Shown here: positions 26,301 through 38,300 of the stretch, one piece after another
How positions within the stretch are numbered: position 1 is the first letter of the stretch
Layout of the letters: every line of letters begins with the position of its first letter
Assembly (NCBI RefSeq): GCF_002775205.1
Contig: NC_036448.1
Coordinates: 5,358,572 to 5,422,571, forward strand
Reading direction: 5' to 3'
Origin: Xiphophorus maculatus
Lineage: Eukaryota > Chordata > Actinopteri > Cyprinodontiformes > Poeciliidae
DNA length: 64,000 nucleotides
Notes under the pieces: model-generated
Told to the model about the DNA's origin: nothing
Database searches by the model: none
The model's input: only the letters and a program-made list of their open reading frames with translations
Position numbers and translations under genes: made by a program

Positions 26301-29300
26301 ACTTTGTAACTTTGTACTGACATCACTGCTTATAATGCACTGATTCCTGTACCAAATAAGCAAAAGATGGATTCTACTTTCCAAAATGGATGAAACCACC
26401 GTATGGAAATCTTCCAAGACTCTTGACAGTAACAGTGAAGGGAGCTGCGGCAATTTGGAGTAAGTACTAATTGTGTTCCAGATGTGACCACTACTCTTTG
26501 TATTCCCAGCACGTCTACACTAGAAGTCCAAGGTAGACGCATCTTCTCCCAAAGAAAACATACAGGCCTTCCTTACCAAGACCTTATTAGAGACTGTGTT
26601 ACTGTTTCAAAATAGCCAAGTCAGAACCTTTGGGTCAGAATTCAGGAAGATCATTTTGGCACAGAAACAGCCCTGAACTGAGAACTTCCCCCCAGACAAA
26701 ACAGAGGAGTTTTTTTTTATGAGATGGAAGAAAGGATGAACAGCAGCAGTCAGCATTGATCCGCTGGATGAGTTCGGAACCGAGGAGTGATGCTGAATCG
26801 GACCCAGATTTGACGTTCACTTAAGAAACCGAAATGACGGAGCCATCATCAAACCCTCCCCCATCTGTTGAGGATTGTGGTCTCATGAATAAGTGAGAGG
26901 AGACATGCACTTGCATTTGAACTGGTTTTTTTTTTCTTCTTCCTCCATTTCTCTTCCTCCAGCTCTTTAATTTGCTCCGTGCTGTTTTCTGATGTTCCTT
27001 TTGGAAAATGCGCGGCTTGGAAAAAGAAATTCCCAACGGTTTGATGCGACATAGTTGGAAAATAAAGTCAGTTTTGGGTGGAATAAGCTCATTTTGGTGT
27101 AACTCGGTCTTGGAGCGGAGCCCGAGAGTTGCTGCTGAGGATGTTCTACCTTGTTCGCTTCAAGTGCATGGATTAGCAAGCCTCTTTTAGGCCGCTGCTA
27201 ACTGATGTACAGGATGGTCTCGTGACCTAGATTTTGAGAGCGGAAGGGGCCTAAACTGTTCAAATTCTCCAAGGTGCTGCTGGTTGATTGATTTTGAAAT
27301 TCCGCCGTCTCCCTGTGTGACGGCCTGTTTTTGGTTTTTTTAACCTCCCTTCTCCCGCTCGACTTTATGAGGGGTTGGTATACATTTTTGACATGCGAGA
27401 TGGCGCCCAAGGCTCGCGCCTCCACATGTAATCAAAACGGCGCGTCGGCAGACTGCGCGGTGACAAAATGAGGAAAAAAGGTGTCGGTGTCAAGGAGATG
27501 TCAGGGCGGCTGCGGAGACGGAATATTCAGCGCCGAGGTGGAGAGGATGTCAGAGGAAAGCCTTAGGCCATCCAGCCACACACTCGTGACAGCCCTCCCC
27601 TTCCCACCGCCGCCACCCGGCATCCTTCTCGCGGGGAGGGCTTCGGCGGATTGTGGGTGAGCGCTGGACCGAGATAATTCCTCTCAATAGGAACCAGTCA
27701 GGCTGGTTTGTCACCAGCAATAGCACCCATGGGAACCACGGGACATGGGTGCAGGAAAAGGAGTGAGTTCACCCCCAGCCCAATCCCCCTCAGCCTCCGT
27801 TTTCTTTTTTTGAATGCCTTACTGAGTGATAGCTCGTGGTAGTGTCGTCAGCGTTTCCCGGCATTTTCCTATTTGTCCACTCGCTTTGCCCAACTTCATT
27901 CCAATTTCAGCTTCAATCTTCTCTCTCGTCGCATTTAATTTGCTATTCACTCTGCATTTCCTATTCCATAAATATTTATGCAAGTGAACACACACATACA
28001 CCCCCCCCCCACACACACACACGCACGCACGCATATACACAGTATGCTGGCGCCAACGTGGCGTGATACTAAACGCCGTCGAAATTGAAGTGAGCTCACA
28101 CATCCTAATTTCCAGTATTCACTCCCTCAGTTTCATTTTCTGATCTTTGTCTCTGGGATTTTCTTCCTTTTTCTTCATCTCTCTCGCTGTTTCACTGCAG
28201 GTCAGGACCGCACGGAGGCGGGGCTTATTAAGCGTTTCCGTGGAGATGGCGTGCGCTACAAGGCCAAGCTGATTGGGATTGATGAGGTGACAGCCGCGCG
28301 CGGGGACAAGCTGTGCCAGGACTCCATGATGAAGCTGAAGGTGAAAACTTCTCTATGGGTTTATCTCTCTCTGCCTCTCTCTTCCTCTATTTGTGTGTGT
28401 GTGTGTGTGTCATTGAGGTTCTCGTCATCTTGGTCTGATTTGGAAAAGGCTTGCTCGAGCGTGACTGTATTGTCTTTTGAGTGAGTCACACAGGAGCTGT
28501 CCTCTCCTGTGTGACTCACTGAAACTGTATGACTGACCTGCTGGGACACAGGAAGGACCAACTATATCAATTCTTCCTTTTCTTTGAAGCATAAAAGGAA
28601 AAAAAACAGCTACTGAGGTTCGCTTGGCGTCCCTCCACTTCACTCCTCTTCTAGTTAGCTGTTTTAAGTTTAGCATAGCTCAAAGCCCTTCGCATTAATT
28701 CGCACAAATATTATTTTGTGACCTCCGAGGCAAACTGGCTCCGCATCCTGAGACGCTTTGAGCCGTGCATGACTTAAGTAGAAAATCCCTCACCCCCCTG
28801 TATCCCCCCGAAGCCCCAGCTTCCCCCAACTTACCCCCAATTAGTCTGTCTCCTCCGTGTTTTCTCGCGTCTCTCACTGACTGCTATTTTTACAACAAAG
28901 TCCGCGCTGTTCCACTTGTGGCACATGTGCGAACTGCGATAACGTGACCCAGATAACGTTATAGCAGGCCAGTGTTCTTTGCAGATTGTTGCAAAGTGAA
29001 TCAGGTCAAATCCAGCCCCATGGTAAGAAGCAGTGCATGTGCTTTAAACATAGAAGAAGCGCATGTTTAGCAGTGTAAATAGTTGGGGTTTTTTTAAGCC
29101 ACACCAAAAATGAATTAAAAGTTAACCGAAAGGGGAGAAAATGATAGGAGATGGTGCCAGATTTGAACCATGTGACTCACTTGGAGCACCTTGACCTAAC
29201 TAATAACAGGTTTAAGAAAATACAATACCAACTACCAAAGAAATGTTCCAGCTGGTTATATAGCATTTTGTATCCTGTTTGCTACATAAATCTTTGTAAT

Positions 29301-32300
29301 TATAGATGCACTGATTGTTGATTTTATGGCCAGTTTCTTGTCTTTTTTTTTTCTCTTTTTTGCACAATTTCAGATGTAAAAAGTGGACGATAGCAGGACA
29401 AAGTTCAGATTTACTGTCGGGTTAAATTGTTGTTTAACTTTAACTTAGGCTTAGAGTATATTCACTTAAAAATTTATAAATTGAGCAAAGTTTCATTGCA
29501 CCGCTCCAATGAAAGACATAAAAACAATTACTGAATGATTTATTCACGCCTCATTGTATCTGTAGAAACATCTTAAGAAGGCAACGCCATGTTTTTAGAG
29601 ACAGAGCAGCTGGTGTCACGCAGCTCCGCAGTGAAACACAATTTTCAAAAACTTAGACAAAATGAGAGGACAGTTAAACTCCCTCTAGTGTCTTATATTG
29701 GACTGGAGCATAATTAGCAGGATTATCACAGTTTGTGAAGTTAGCATTGGCTGATCAATAAAACTGGAGTCACCAAATGGAGAATGAACGTCCATACAGA
29801 ATACAGTTTTCTTTCTAGAAGTTTCTTACACCATTTGTGGTCTTTCTGCATTCGTCTTCAACACTTTGTTCACACCGAGCCCTCTTCCCTCGGTAACAAC
29901 GTCCACACAGAGCGGCTCGGTTTGAGCACAGTCTGTTGGACTTTAGGCGTTTTGTGTCTGCTGATTAGAAAAAGGCGGCGTTTCTTGGCTTTCAACCGGC
30001 CGATCACCGATCATGTGCAAAACCATCCCGTTCCAGTCGGCGACCAATTTCTTTGTGCGTCTTTGAAAATCGCACTCATGAATGTTTATATTTTCCGCGT
30101 GGCAGCAGGGCGGCTCCATTAACCGATGAACAATTGTCTCTTGGTCTGAGAAAATAAAAGCTAAATTACTGGGTGTAAAACAAGCAAGGAGAATCTTTGA
30201 TCTGATGTCCAAGTCAGATCATGAGCGCATATAAATACTGTGATAACTGACAAGCTTATGAAAGCAAAAAATAAAAACCTCAGAAAAATATGTTGAATGA
30301 TAATATTCGCTTATTAAAGTAGAGTCAATCACGCCTGCAGAGTTTGATCTATGATCATGTCATCATTCATCTGGGAATAATCAATACAGAACGGACCGGG
30401 CGGTACCGGCATCCAGGGCCGGCGGGAGAATACAATACAGTATTGAGATTACGCTCAAAGCTGCCCTGAAGCATCTCCTGTATGAAAAATGTTAAAACTA
30501 TAGTTCATAAAAAAAATATATATATAATAATAAGAGTGCAGTTATGAGCCGTCAGTATCTTAACTCTGATGTGTAATTTTGTGGAATCTTTTCTGATAGG
30601 AGGGCAAAAAATGTCATGATGAAAACACGGAGGACCCAGGTTGAAAGTGAAATAAAGATCATTTGATGGTGAAATGCAATCTCGAAATCCAAAGTCCAGG
30701 CAGCACAGATGAGCAGACGCCCAACGCTCAGAGCTGGTAGCGACTGGTAGACGTAGACAGCTGAACGACAGACTGGTACGACTGGGACCCGACAAGGACA
30801 CAGAGACGCAGGTGGTATTAAATACACAGAGGGTAATCACGGAACGAGACACACCTGGGAACAATCAAGGGGCCGACAGGACAACACAGAGACTCAAAAG
30901 ACACAGAAACCTAAAACAAACACTCAGAAAAACTCAAATCCTTACAAAAAAAATTGCAAAATTGGAAAAAGGATTACTTTGGCCTTCACTTATAGTGCTG
31001 GAATGTTGGATCGCTGACTTCCATTACAAATTTGCGAAAATATTTATGTTCTGCTAATGTAGAAAAAGAAAGAAATCTGCTAATGCAGTTTTATAGTAAT
31101 ACGTCTACTTTGATGTGGCTGAAAAACAACCTCGTCCTAGAAAAAAAGACTCATTGAAAATCGAGCTTTTTAAAATTAATTAAATTTTTTTTTATGTACA
31201 ATTTTATGGCTAACGGAAACTCAGCTACTGTTTTACTTTTGAAACAGATATTTATGGGATGGATATACTGTATATCTTAACTTTAAATACACTTAGACAA
31301 TGTAAGTAACTGAGTGCAATAATGACACTAACCTCTCAGAGATTTACAGTCTTGGTCAAGTTTACCATAGGTGGCCCTACGCTGACTGACCATAGAAACC
31401 TAATAAACATGTTAAATACGACCTGTTTTACCTCCTGATTGATTCCCACTGAGTTCCCCAATAAAACCTGCATTATTTAAAATAATTTTGGGCTGGAGTT
31501 GGACTCTAAAGACTAATCTCTTAATGTCTATTTAGTTGAGCTCCACTCTGAGTTTGGTCTTGAATTGATTCGTGCAGGAGACTTGATTAATAAAATATGA
31601 TTTCTCATTGGGTAAAAAACTGAAACTATTTAAACTGGTGATTCTGGAGGAGGAAGGAGGGGTGGGATTTATGGAAAGTCATACATGAGCCTCTTTGTAG
31701 GGAGACTGGTTGGATAAATTGCTCTTGCAAAGAAGACTCTTATGCGTGGCTTCTTTACGTTTCCCCCCCACTGGCTTTTCTAGAGCTTTAATGTGTGGGA
31801 AAACCCCAAAGGAGAGGCAGTACAGCCAGAAGGCAAACCTTCACCCACCTCCCGTCCCGGAGGATATGTCCAATTAAACAACTTTTTGCTGCCTTGATCT
31901 GACATTTCAGCAGTGCCCTCCATATAACTCCGGCAGTCACAAGCCAGAAGCCAGTTACAGTCAATGGAGCGGTCGATACAGACCTGCTATTATCTGGACA
32001 GGGGATAGAGGAGGGAACAGGTCTGTATTGAGCTGCTTCTCGTTGCCACTGGGACTAATCCACAGAATGGAAAAGCCGATGGCTGACTGACAACACCCCT
32101 CAGCGCTTGTGCCCACCTACCTCTTTCTCTCTCACTGCTTACTCGCCTCTCGATCCTTCCTTCCTTCCTTCCTTCCTTCCTTCCTTCCTTCCTTCCTTCC
32201 TTCCTTCCTTCCTTCCTTCCTTTTAAAAAGAATGTTTTTCTTGTTGTGTCATATCGCCCCAGCTCACCGGTTTCCCAAAGGAAGACCGTTCAAGAGTGTT

Positions 32301-35300
32301 CATTCCTTCTGAAATGAATAAAAACAAATGTTACGTAGAGTTTACAAGGTTTTACTATTAAACATCTAACAGCATGGTGCACTTTTATGTTGATCAACTC
32401 AGATTCAATAAGTTTGCAGAAACACTTTTTGCTGCCTTTTGTGTAGGGTTGGGCGATACGGACTCCAAGTTTTATCACAATATTTTGTGGTACTGTTGTG
32501 ACAACAACAAAAAGTGACTATTTATTACTTATTTCTTTGGTAACTGTAGAGCTGTGATAGGAGCAGTTCTAGCCTCAAAAACACAAATATCGCTCTTGAA
32601 AAACATTCCCATTTGTGAAACGCTTCTTTAGGAGACCAGTCACATAAAAAAAGTTTAGTGAGACTCATTGAACAAAGGAGAGGAAAATAGTAAAAAAAAT
32701 AACAATCCTGACATTACGGACAGTTTTGGAGGGTCTCAAACATCATTAATTGGAATTTATCGTGCCAAAGATAATTCAAAGTTCTTATAAGAAACTTATC
32801 ACGATAAATGATAATCAATGCGATAAATTTTGGGGTGTGTCTCTACCAAGTCTGGACATCTAGAGACTAAATCATTTTTTAGTCTAGGCTTTGATTGGGT
32901 TAGGGTTCTAACAGGTACACATACATCAGCTTTGATCTACATCTTCTATGAAATGATCGTGTTGAGTTTCATCTGCCCATTCTTAATGATTTTTTTGGTT
33001 TTCATTTAGGGACATCAGAACAAAAGACTACAAATGCACGTCACGTATTTTAGGTTTTATTTGTAAAAAGTGTTGACAATTATTTATCATTGTCCTTCCA
33101 GTTCACACACACACACGAGCTGCATTGTGTTGGTCAGTCACATAACGTTAAGGCCATCTGTTCCTCAAGGCTCCGTTCTCAGCCCTCTCCTTTTTTCATT
33201 GTATCTTCTTCATTTTACAAAAATCCTTGAAATTATTTCCACTGTTACGCAAATTACTGTTCGATGTATCCCCATATAAAACCCATTTGCTATTCATCTC
33301 TCCCTAAAGTGCCTCGACGCATCAAAGCTCGGACGGCCATGAATTTTCCAAGCTTTAATGAAAAGAAAGCAGAGGCGAACACTCCTCCTCCAACCCTCGG
33401 TGATCTGTGGCCGTATGTTAAGCAACAGGTTCTTTTTAGATGTACTTTATCAATAAAATTGTTATGGATTTGGTTAATTTTGGGAGCACAACTCGTCCAA
33501 ATGTCAAAATTTTCCACAATACTCAAAAAACTTTCAAGGAGGAATTTGGAAGTAGAAATTCTCTGCTGCACAGAGGAGGTCAAGCATTTTTTTTTTCCAC
33601 CCCTAAACCGAACCTGCTGCTTTGTCAGCCGCAGCCTCTGCACATAAGGCAAAGTCTTTCTTCTCTTATCGTCTCCCCGCTTTTCCTTTCTTCTCCCGAC
33701 CATTTTTCTCTCGGGCGTTGTTCAATGAAAGGCATGTCAAGCTCACAGGTTGCATCAAACGGAACACGGTGGAAATTTTAATTGTTTTCTTTATCGGGGC
33801 GCGAGAGTGTAGGAGAAAGAGTGTAGAGAGAGTGCGGCTGCAGATCCATGGGAAAAATCATACTTCAAAGGCTGCAGTGGTTGTTCAGTCAGCAGTACGT
33901 GTGAAGTTGCTGGAGCAAGCCGGTCGGGCAGCGGCGCTATCCATTCAGTCAGCAAATCTAACCTTATTGTCAGTAGACGGTGCTTGTGTTTTTATCACGT
34001 CAAAGCGCAGAAGACCTGCTTCAAGAGGTTGGGGTAATGTGATTCGCCGCTCAAGTTGAAGTGAGATTCCCTCTGAGAGAGAAGCTTCATGAAAAAGGCA
34101 GATGAAAGAACATCCTGTCCTATTTCACCCGTATGCATCTCCTGCCACCCCAACCCCAATCCTTCACATCACATGAATCCCGTTTTTTTGTGAACCTCCC
34201 CCAGTCACAAGTCGCCCCGCTTTCACCTGTGAACAAGGTCAACTGCCTCTCCCTTCATGACTTCTCCTTCTGCTCCTTGCAGGGAATGGCTTCGTCAGCG
34301 CGCTCCAAGGGGGAGCACAAGCAGAGGGTCTTCTTGACCGTCTCGTTCGGCGGGATAAAGATTTACTGCGAGAGATCAGGGGTGAGTAGCGCGTCAACGC
34401 GGAGGCTGCCGGGAAGCGGCCAGCTGCAGCCGGCGTGAGGACGTCCAGAGGGCACGGCTCACTTCACAACAGCTGCCTTCCTGGGCCGCCATCTTAGACG
34501 ACTGAGCGGCCAAAACGCTGTAACGTTTCGGTCTGCGCATTGCCCAAAACGTTAAATATTCTCCCAATCACAATTGAAATCAAGCACTCTCGAGTTACTC
34601 GGAAGGCAGTTCGATATTTGGTTTACTAAACATTAAAACTCTTGATGACATTGCCCCAAGTTGAGAGGTTTCACATTTAGGGCACTGGTCAGGGTGAATG
34701 ATATATTAATTCTGGGTTTTTGATGGTGAATATGAATTGTTGAACTCCTGGTTGAACAGGTTGGTGTTTATCGTGGAGAGGAAGTTGAGAATGCCTAACT
34801 CAATGGAAAGAGTCATTGTCTTGCAGTCGGAAAGTCCATTTAGCTAATCCTCCTTCCTTTATTCCAGCTCCATAGTACGGTGTGTCAGTACCACTGTCAC
34901 TGTCACCAGGATGTTTTTCATTTCTGCTAAAACATTTATCTAAGTATTGGTGAGAGTGTTTATTTGAACCTGAGTTCACACAGGGTTTCTGCAGGCTTCA
35001 CCAACTCAAACTTAAGACTTTTTAAGACCGTGATGACATAGACGTAAGACCTCTATGTACAAAATACAATAAATTGGCAATAAATTTGCACCTATCCATG
35101 ACGAACTTAAAAAAGCTAGCTAGCTTAGCAGCTACTTACTGGTAGCCTCACTTACGTGGGGGCGACTCAAACTTAAGCCTGACAGAAAGTATTATAAATA
35201 TTATAGTAGTATATATAATATAATATTATAGTAGTGTATATACTGTATATATATTTGCCATGACAAAATTTAAGACTTGTGATTAATGTATTTTTAGGCC

Positions 35301-38300
35301 AACCTGCATGTATTTAAATGAATTTAAGACATTTTAAGACCTTCAAGTAAAAATTCATGAATAGTTTTATGATCCCAAAGAGAAACAACATTGTTTTAAA
35401 TGCATGAATTTCAGATTTTTTAAGGTTGGGTAGACACTCTGTCATTATTTCCACCCAGCAAATTCAACCTATTGCACCTTATTTTTGTTTTTATGAGCCA
35501 CTAAAGTTCCATGTTGTGTTATGACGGCCCTCTGGAAAAGACATGGTTCAAATACGTCACTGAAAGGCCAAAATAATCTGAAATTCTGGTCCATGAGATG
35601 TGTATGTAAATCTCATGCCTTTTCTCCAGGCGGGTTTGGAGGATCGCCGTTTCATTACAGGATGATCCAGGGACTCTGGGTTTTTCCCCTCTGTCCCGCG
35701 GCTCAGTGCCGGCTAGATGGGCCCACTTGGCTCATCAGCGCTAACCGCTAATTAGTTCTCAGTTCCACCCCTTAATGATCATTGCTGCTAATACTAATTA
35801 CAACATAGCTCCACCTCAGCTGTCTTTAGTGCTAAAGTGATAATTGGGCAACAGTGATTGTCTTGCGGCTGCCGGTTCCCACCCGACCACCCCAAGAAAA
35901 AAAAAGCCCTCACCTCGGATTGTACCTCTTTCCAGTCTGACTTCGTTTCTCCCGAAATGAAAAGAGTGTTTAGCTTCTCGCCACGACCCGAAAGCTCACC
36001 CAGTTCCGACAGCCTCATTTGTTGTTTCAGAAGCCGTGCCCCCCCCAATGCGCCGCGTTGTATTTACCGATTACACAGCAGTAAGTAACCCTGCGCTTAA
36101 TGCGCCTCTGTGGGTTGTTTAGGTGGAAACGGGGAGAGGGGGATCACTGCGGTGTACAGTCGGCGAGCATTTAGACGGAAATGCTTTCAGCAAAGCCGAC
36201 ATGATTCTGTGGCGTATGGAAGCGCACTTGTCGTATTAGTTTTGTATTTAACATTAATCTGGAGCATTACCGGCAACAGTCCCCCACGAAAAAAACCCCC
36301 GGGTAAACGTTGAAATGAAAGCTCCTCCCGGTGTTTAAGCTCATCCTGTCTAATAGAGCAGCAGCAGCAGGCGGGTGTGCCTTAGTGACAGCTGAATTAC
36401 TATCCTTTGTGTATGAAGGTGTTCTCTTTCAGGATATCCTCCGCTCCCTCATTTAGGTATTTTGCATTTGATGTTTCATGGCAGCACAAACGTTACGCAA
36501 CCGGGTTATGCAACTCCGTTCCGCGCCGCAGAAGCTACAATATCAGCAGTGCAGACTCGGAAGTTTCTTCCCTCTAAATTGTTCGGCTGCACAACAGTAT
36601 GCAAAGATGCTTAAAGTGAGTCTGACCTACTTTGGATGGCAACAAAGTGCGCAGCTCTGTGTCACGCTTTAAAAAGACAGAATGCAAGCTCTTAACAGGA
36701 GAAGACGTCACCTGCGTTGATCGCCCCGCCTTCCTGTCGTTCAGGTGCTTCTGCATCACCACTCGGTCCATGAGATCAGCTACATCGCAAAGGACACCAG
36801 GGACCACCGGGCCTTTGGGTATGTCTGCGGGAAGGAGGGCCACCACCGGTTTGTGGCCGTCAAGACGGCGCAGTCTGTAAGTTCTGGTCCCAAAACCGAA
36901 AAGTGAAAGTTTGTGTAGTTTGTAGTGCAAACATATGAAGCACAGGTGAAAATATGCATCTTTTTATGGATTGCGGATTAATACGCAGCTTTTTGGGTAT
37001 TCTATCAGAATCTCATAGACCAACTCAAGGTGGTGCATGATTGTAAAGCGGAGGAAGATGTGGTTTTCAATGGTTTTTACAAATGAAGACCATCAGTCGG
37101 AGGATCATTGGATCATCAGTAGGAATACATTTCTTGCATGGTCATGAATAAAACAAAAAACTTGTGTAATTAGTAATATTGGTGCATTTAACAAGGACAA
37201 AGGGAAACGTTTTTATTTTATTTAGGTTTTACTTGCTGTATTCTTTCAAGACGAGTTTCTCAGCTTTTCGGATGTTTTCACAAACCCATTGTCTAATTCC
37301 TGCTTTCAGGCGGAGCCTCTGATCCTTGACCTGCGCGACCTCTTCACGCTGATTTATGACATCAAACAGCGGGAGGAGATGGAGAAGAAGGCTCAGAAGG
37401 ACAAACACTGTGAGCAGGCCGTCTACCAGGTCAGGCTCTGATTTCCGCTTCTCCTCCGCATTGAGTTTCTACACGTCATCCATTTAATGCACAGAAAATC
37501 TACATATAATCAACTGATTACATTTTTTTTCTCTCACTTTAATCATATGAGTGTCGATGCCTGTGATTTAAGTAAATCACAGCAACCCTGTGTCATTGTG
37601 TAACTATGTACAGATAGACTTAGATTGTTTTGTTGTTTTTTTTTTAGCCTTCTATTTTATTTTTTTTTAATGAAACTGAAAAACAAAATGTGTCATCTGC
37701 CCTCTTCCTCAATCGCAGACCATCCTCGAGGACGAAGTGGATGACCCGGTGTACCAGGTAGGTGAGCGGGCGCTACAAGCAGATCCAGAACACTGGACTG
37801 CCTTTCTAGCTTCACTGGAATGAAACACATTGAATGGGGGGTGGGGGGGAAACAAAAAAAACTTTAATATATTTCTTCTTTCTCCAGCCACTGCTCTGCT
37901 TGAATTAGTATTTCATAATATTGCACCATTCTGTAATACACAGTAGACCATCCTAGTGAACAGTTATCCTCAGCCATCCAACTCCCATTTTGCCAGTGCA
38001 GTGTTGTACAACCATATTTTTCGAGTGAATCTGTGTCGGTGTTCGGATTTTCCTCCAAAGACATGCCCCTCTTCACTTCCCCCGACTGGATGTTATCCCG
38101 CCCCCACTATTTTTGCCCTGTATTTATTTGGCTCAACATGACTTCCTTTTTTTTTTTCTTCCTTTTTTTTCTCTGTGTTTGCTCACACTGAATACAGACA
38201 ACACTAACTCTTACTCTGAATGCTATGTTCAGTGGTTCGTCCAAACGCCCCACCTCTCCCCCCCAGAACACCTCTGGTCTTTGCTCTTGATGTTTGCTTT

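Larger units (their letters stand above)
11345..28200 (+). other. dab1: dab1 intron 1 (16.9 kb)
   Basis: No coding exon recognised. It is packed with inserted elements: hAT MITE at 11,407, TIR element at 15,112, Tc1 relic near 15,800, hAT MITE at 20,561, SINE near 21,050, TTAA element at 21,909 and a 1.7-kb hAT relic at 24,638. It also holds two perfect hairpins (13,247 and 16,152). Confidence 0.7.
28341..34282 (+). other. dab1: dab1 intron 2 (5.9 kb)
   Basis: No coding exon seen. Contains (GT)n at 28,392, a perfect hairpin at 28,480, a possible conserved stretch at 31,650-32,100, (TTCC)17 at 32,155, a candidate repeat at 32,440-32,840 and a LINE reverse-transcriptase relic near 33,200. Confidence 0.7.
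34382..36744 (+). other. dab1: dab1 intron 3 (2.4 kb)
   Basis: No coding exon. A repeat occupies 34,980-35,370, and a homeodomain-site-rich, possibly conserved block occupies about 35,620-35,880. Confidence 0.7.

Noticed and set aside
33264..33703. Open frames of 127 and 137 codons on both strands
   Set aside because: They overlap each other on opposite strands next to a LINE relic and show no protein family resemblance.
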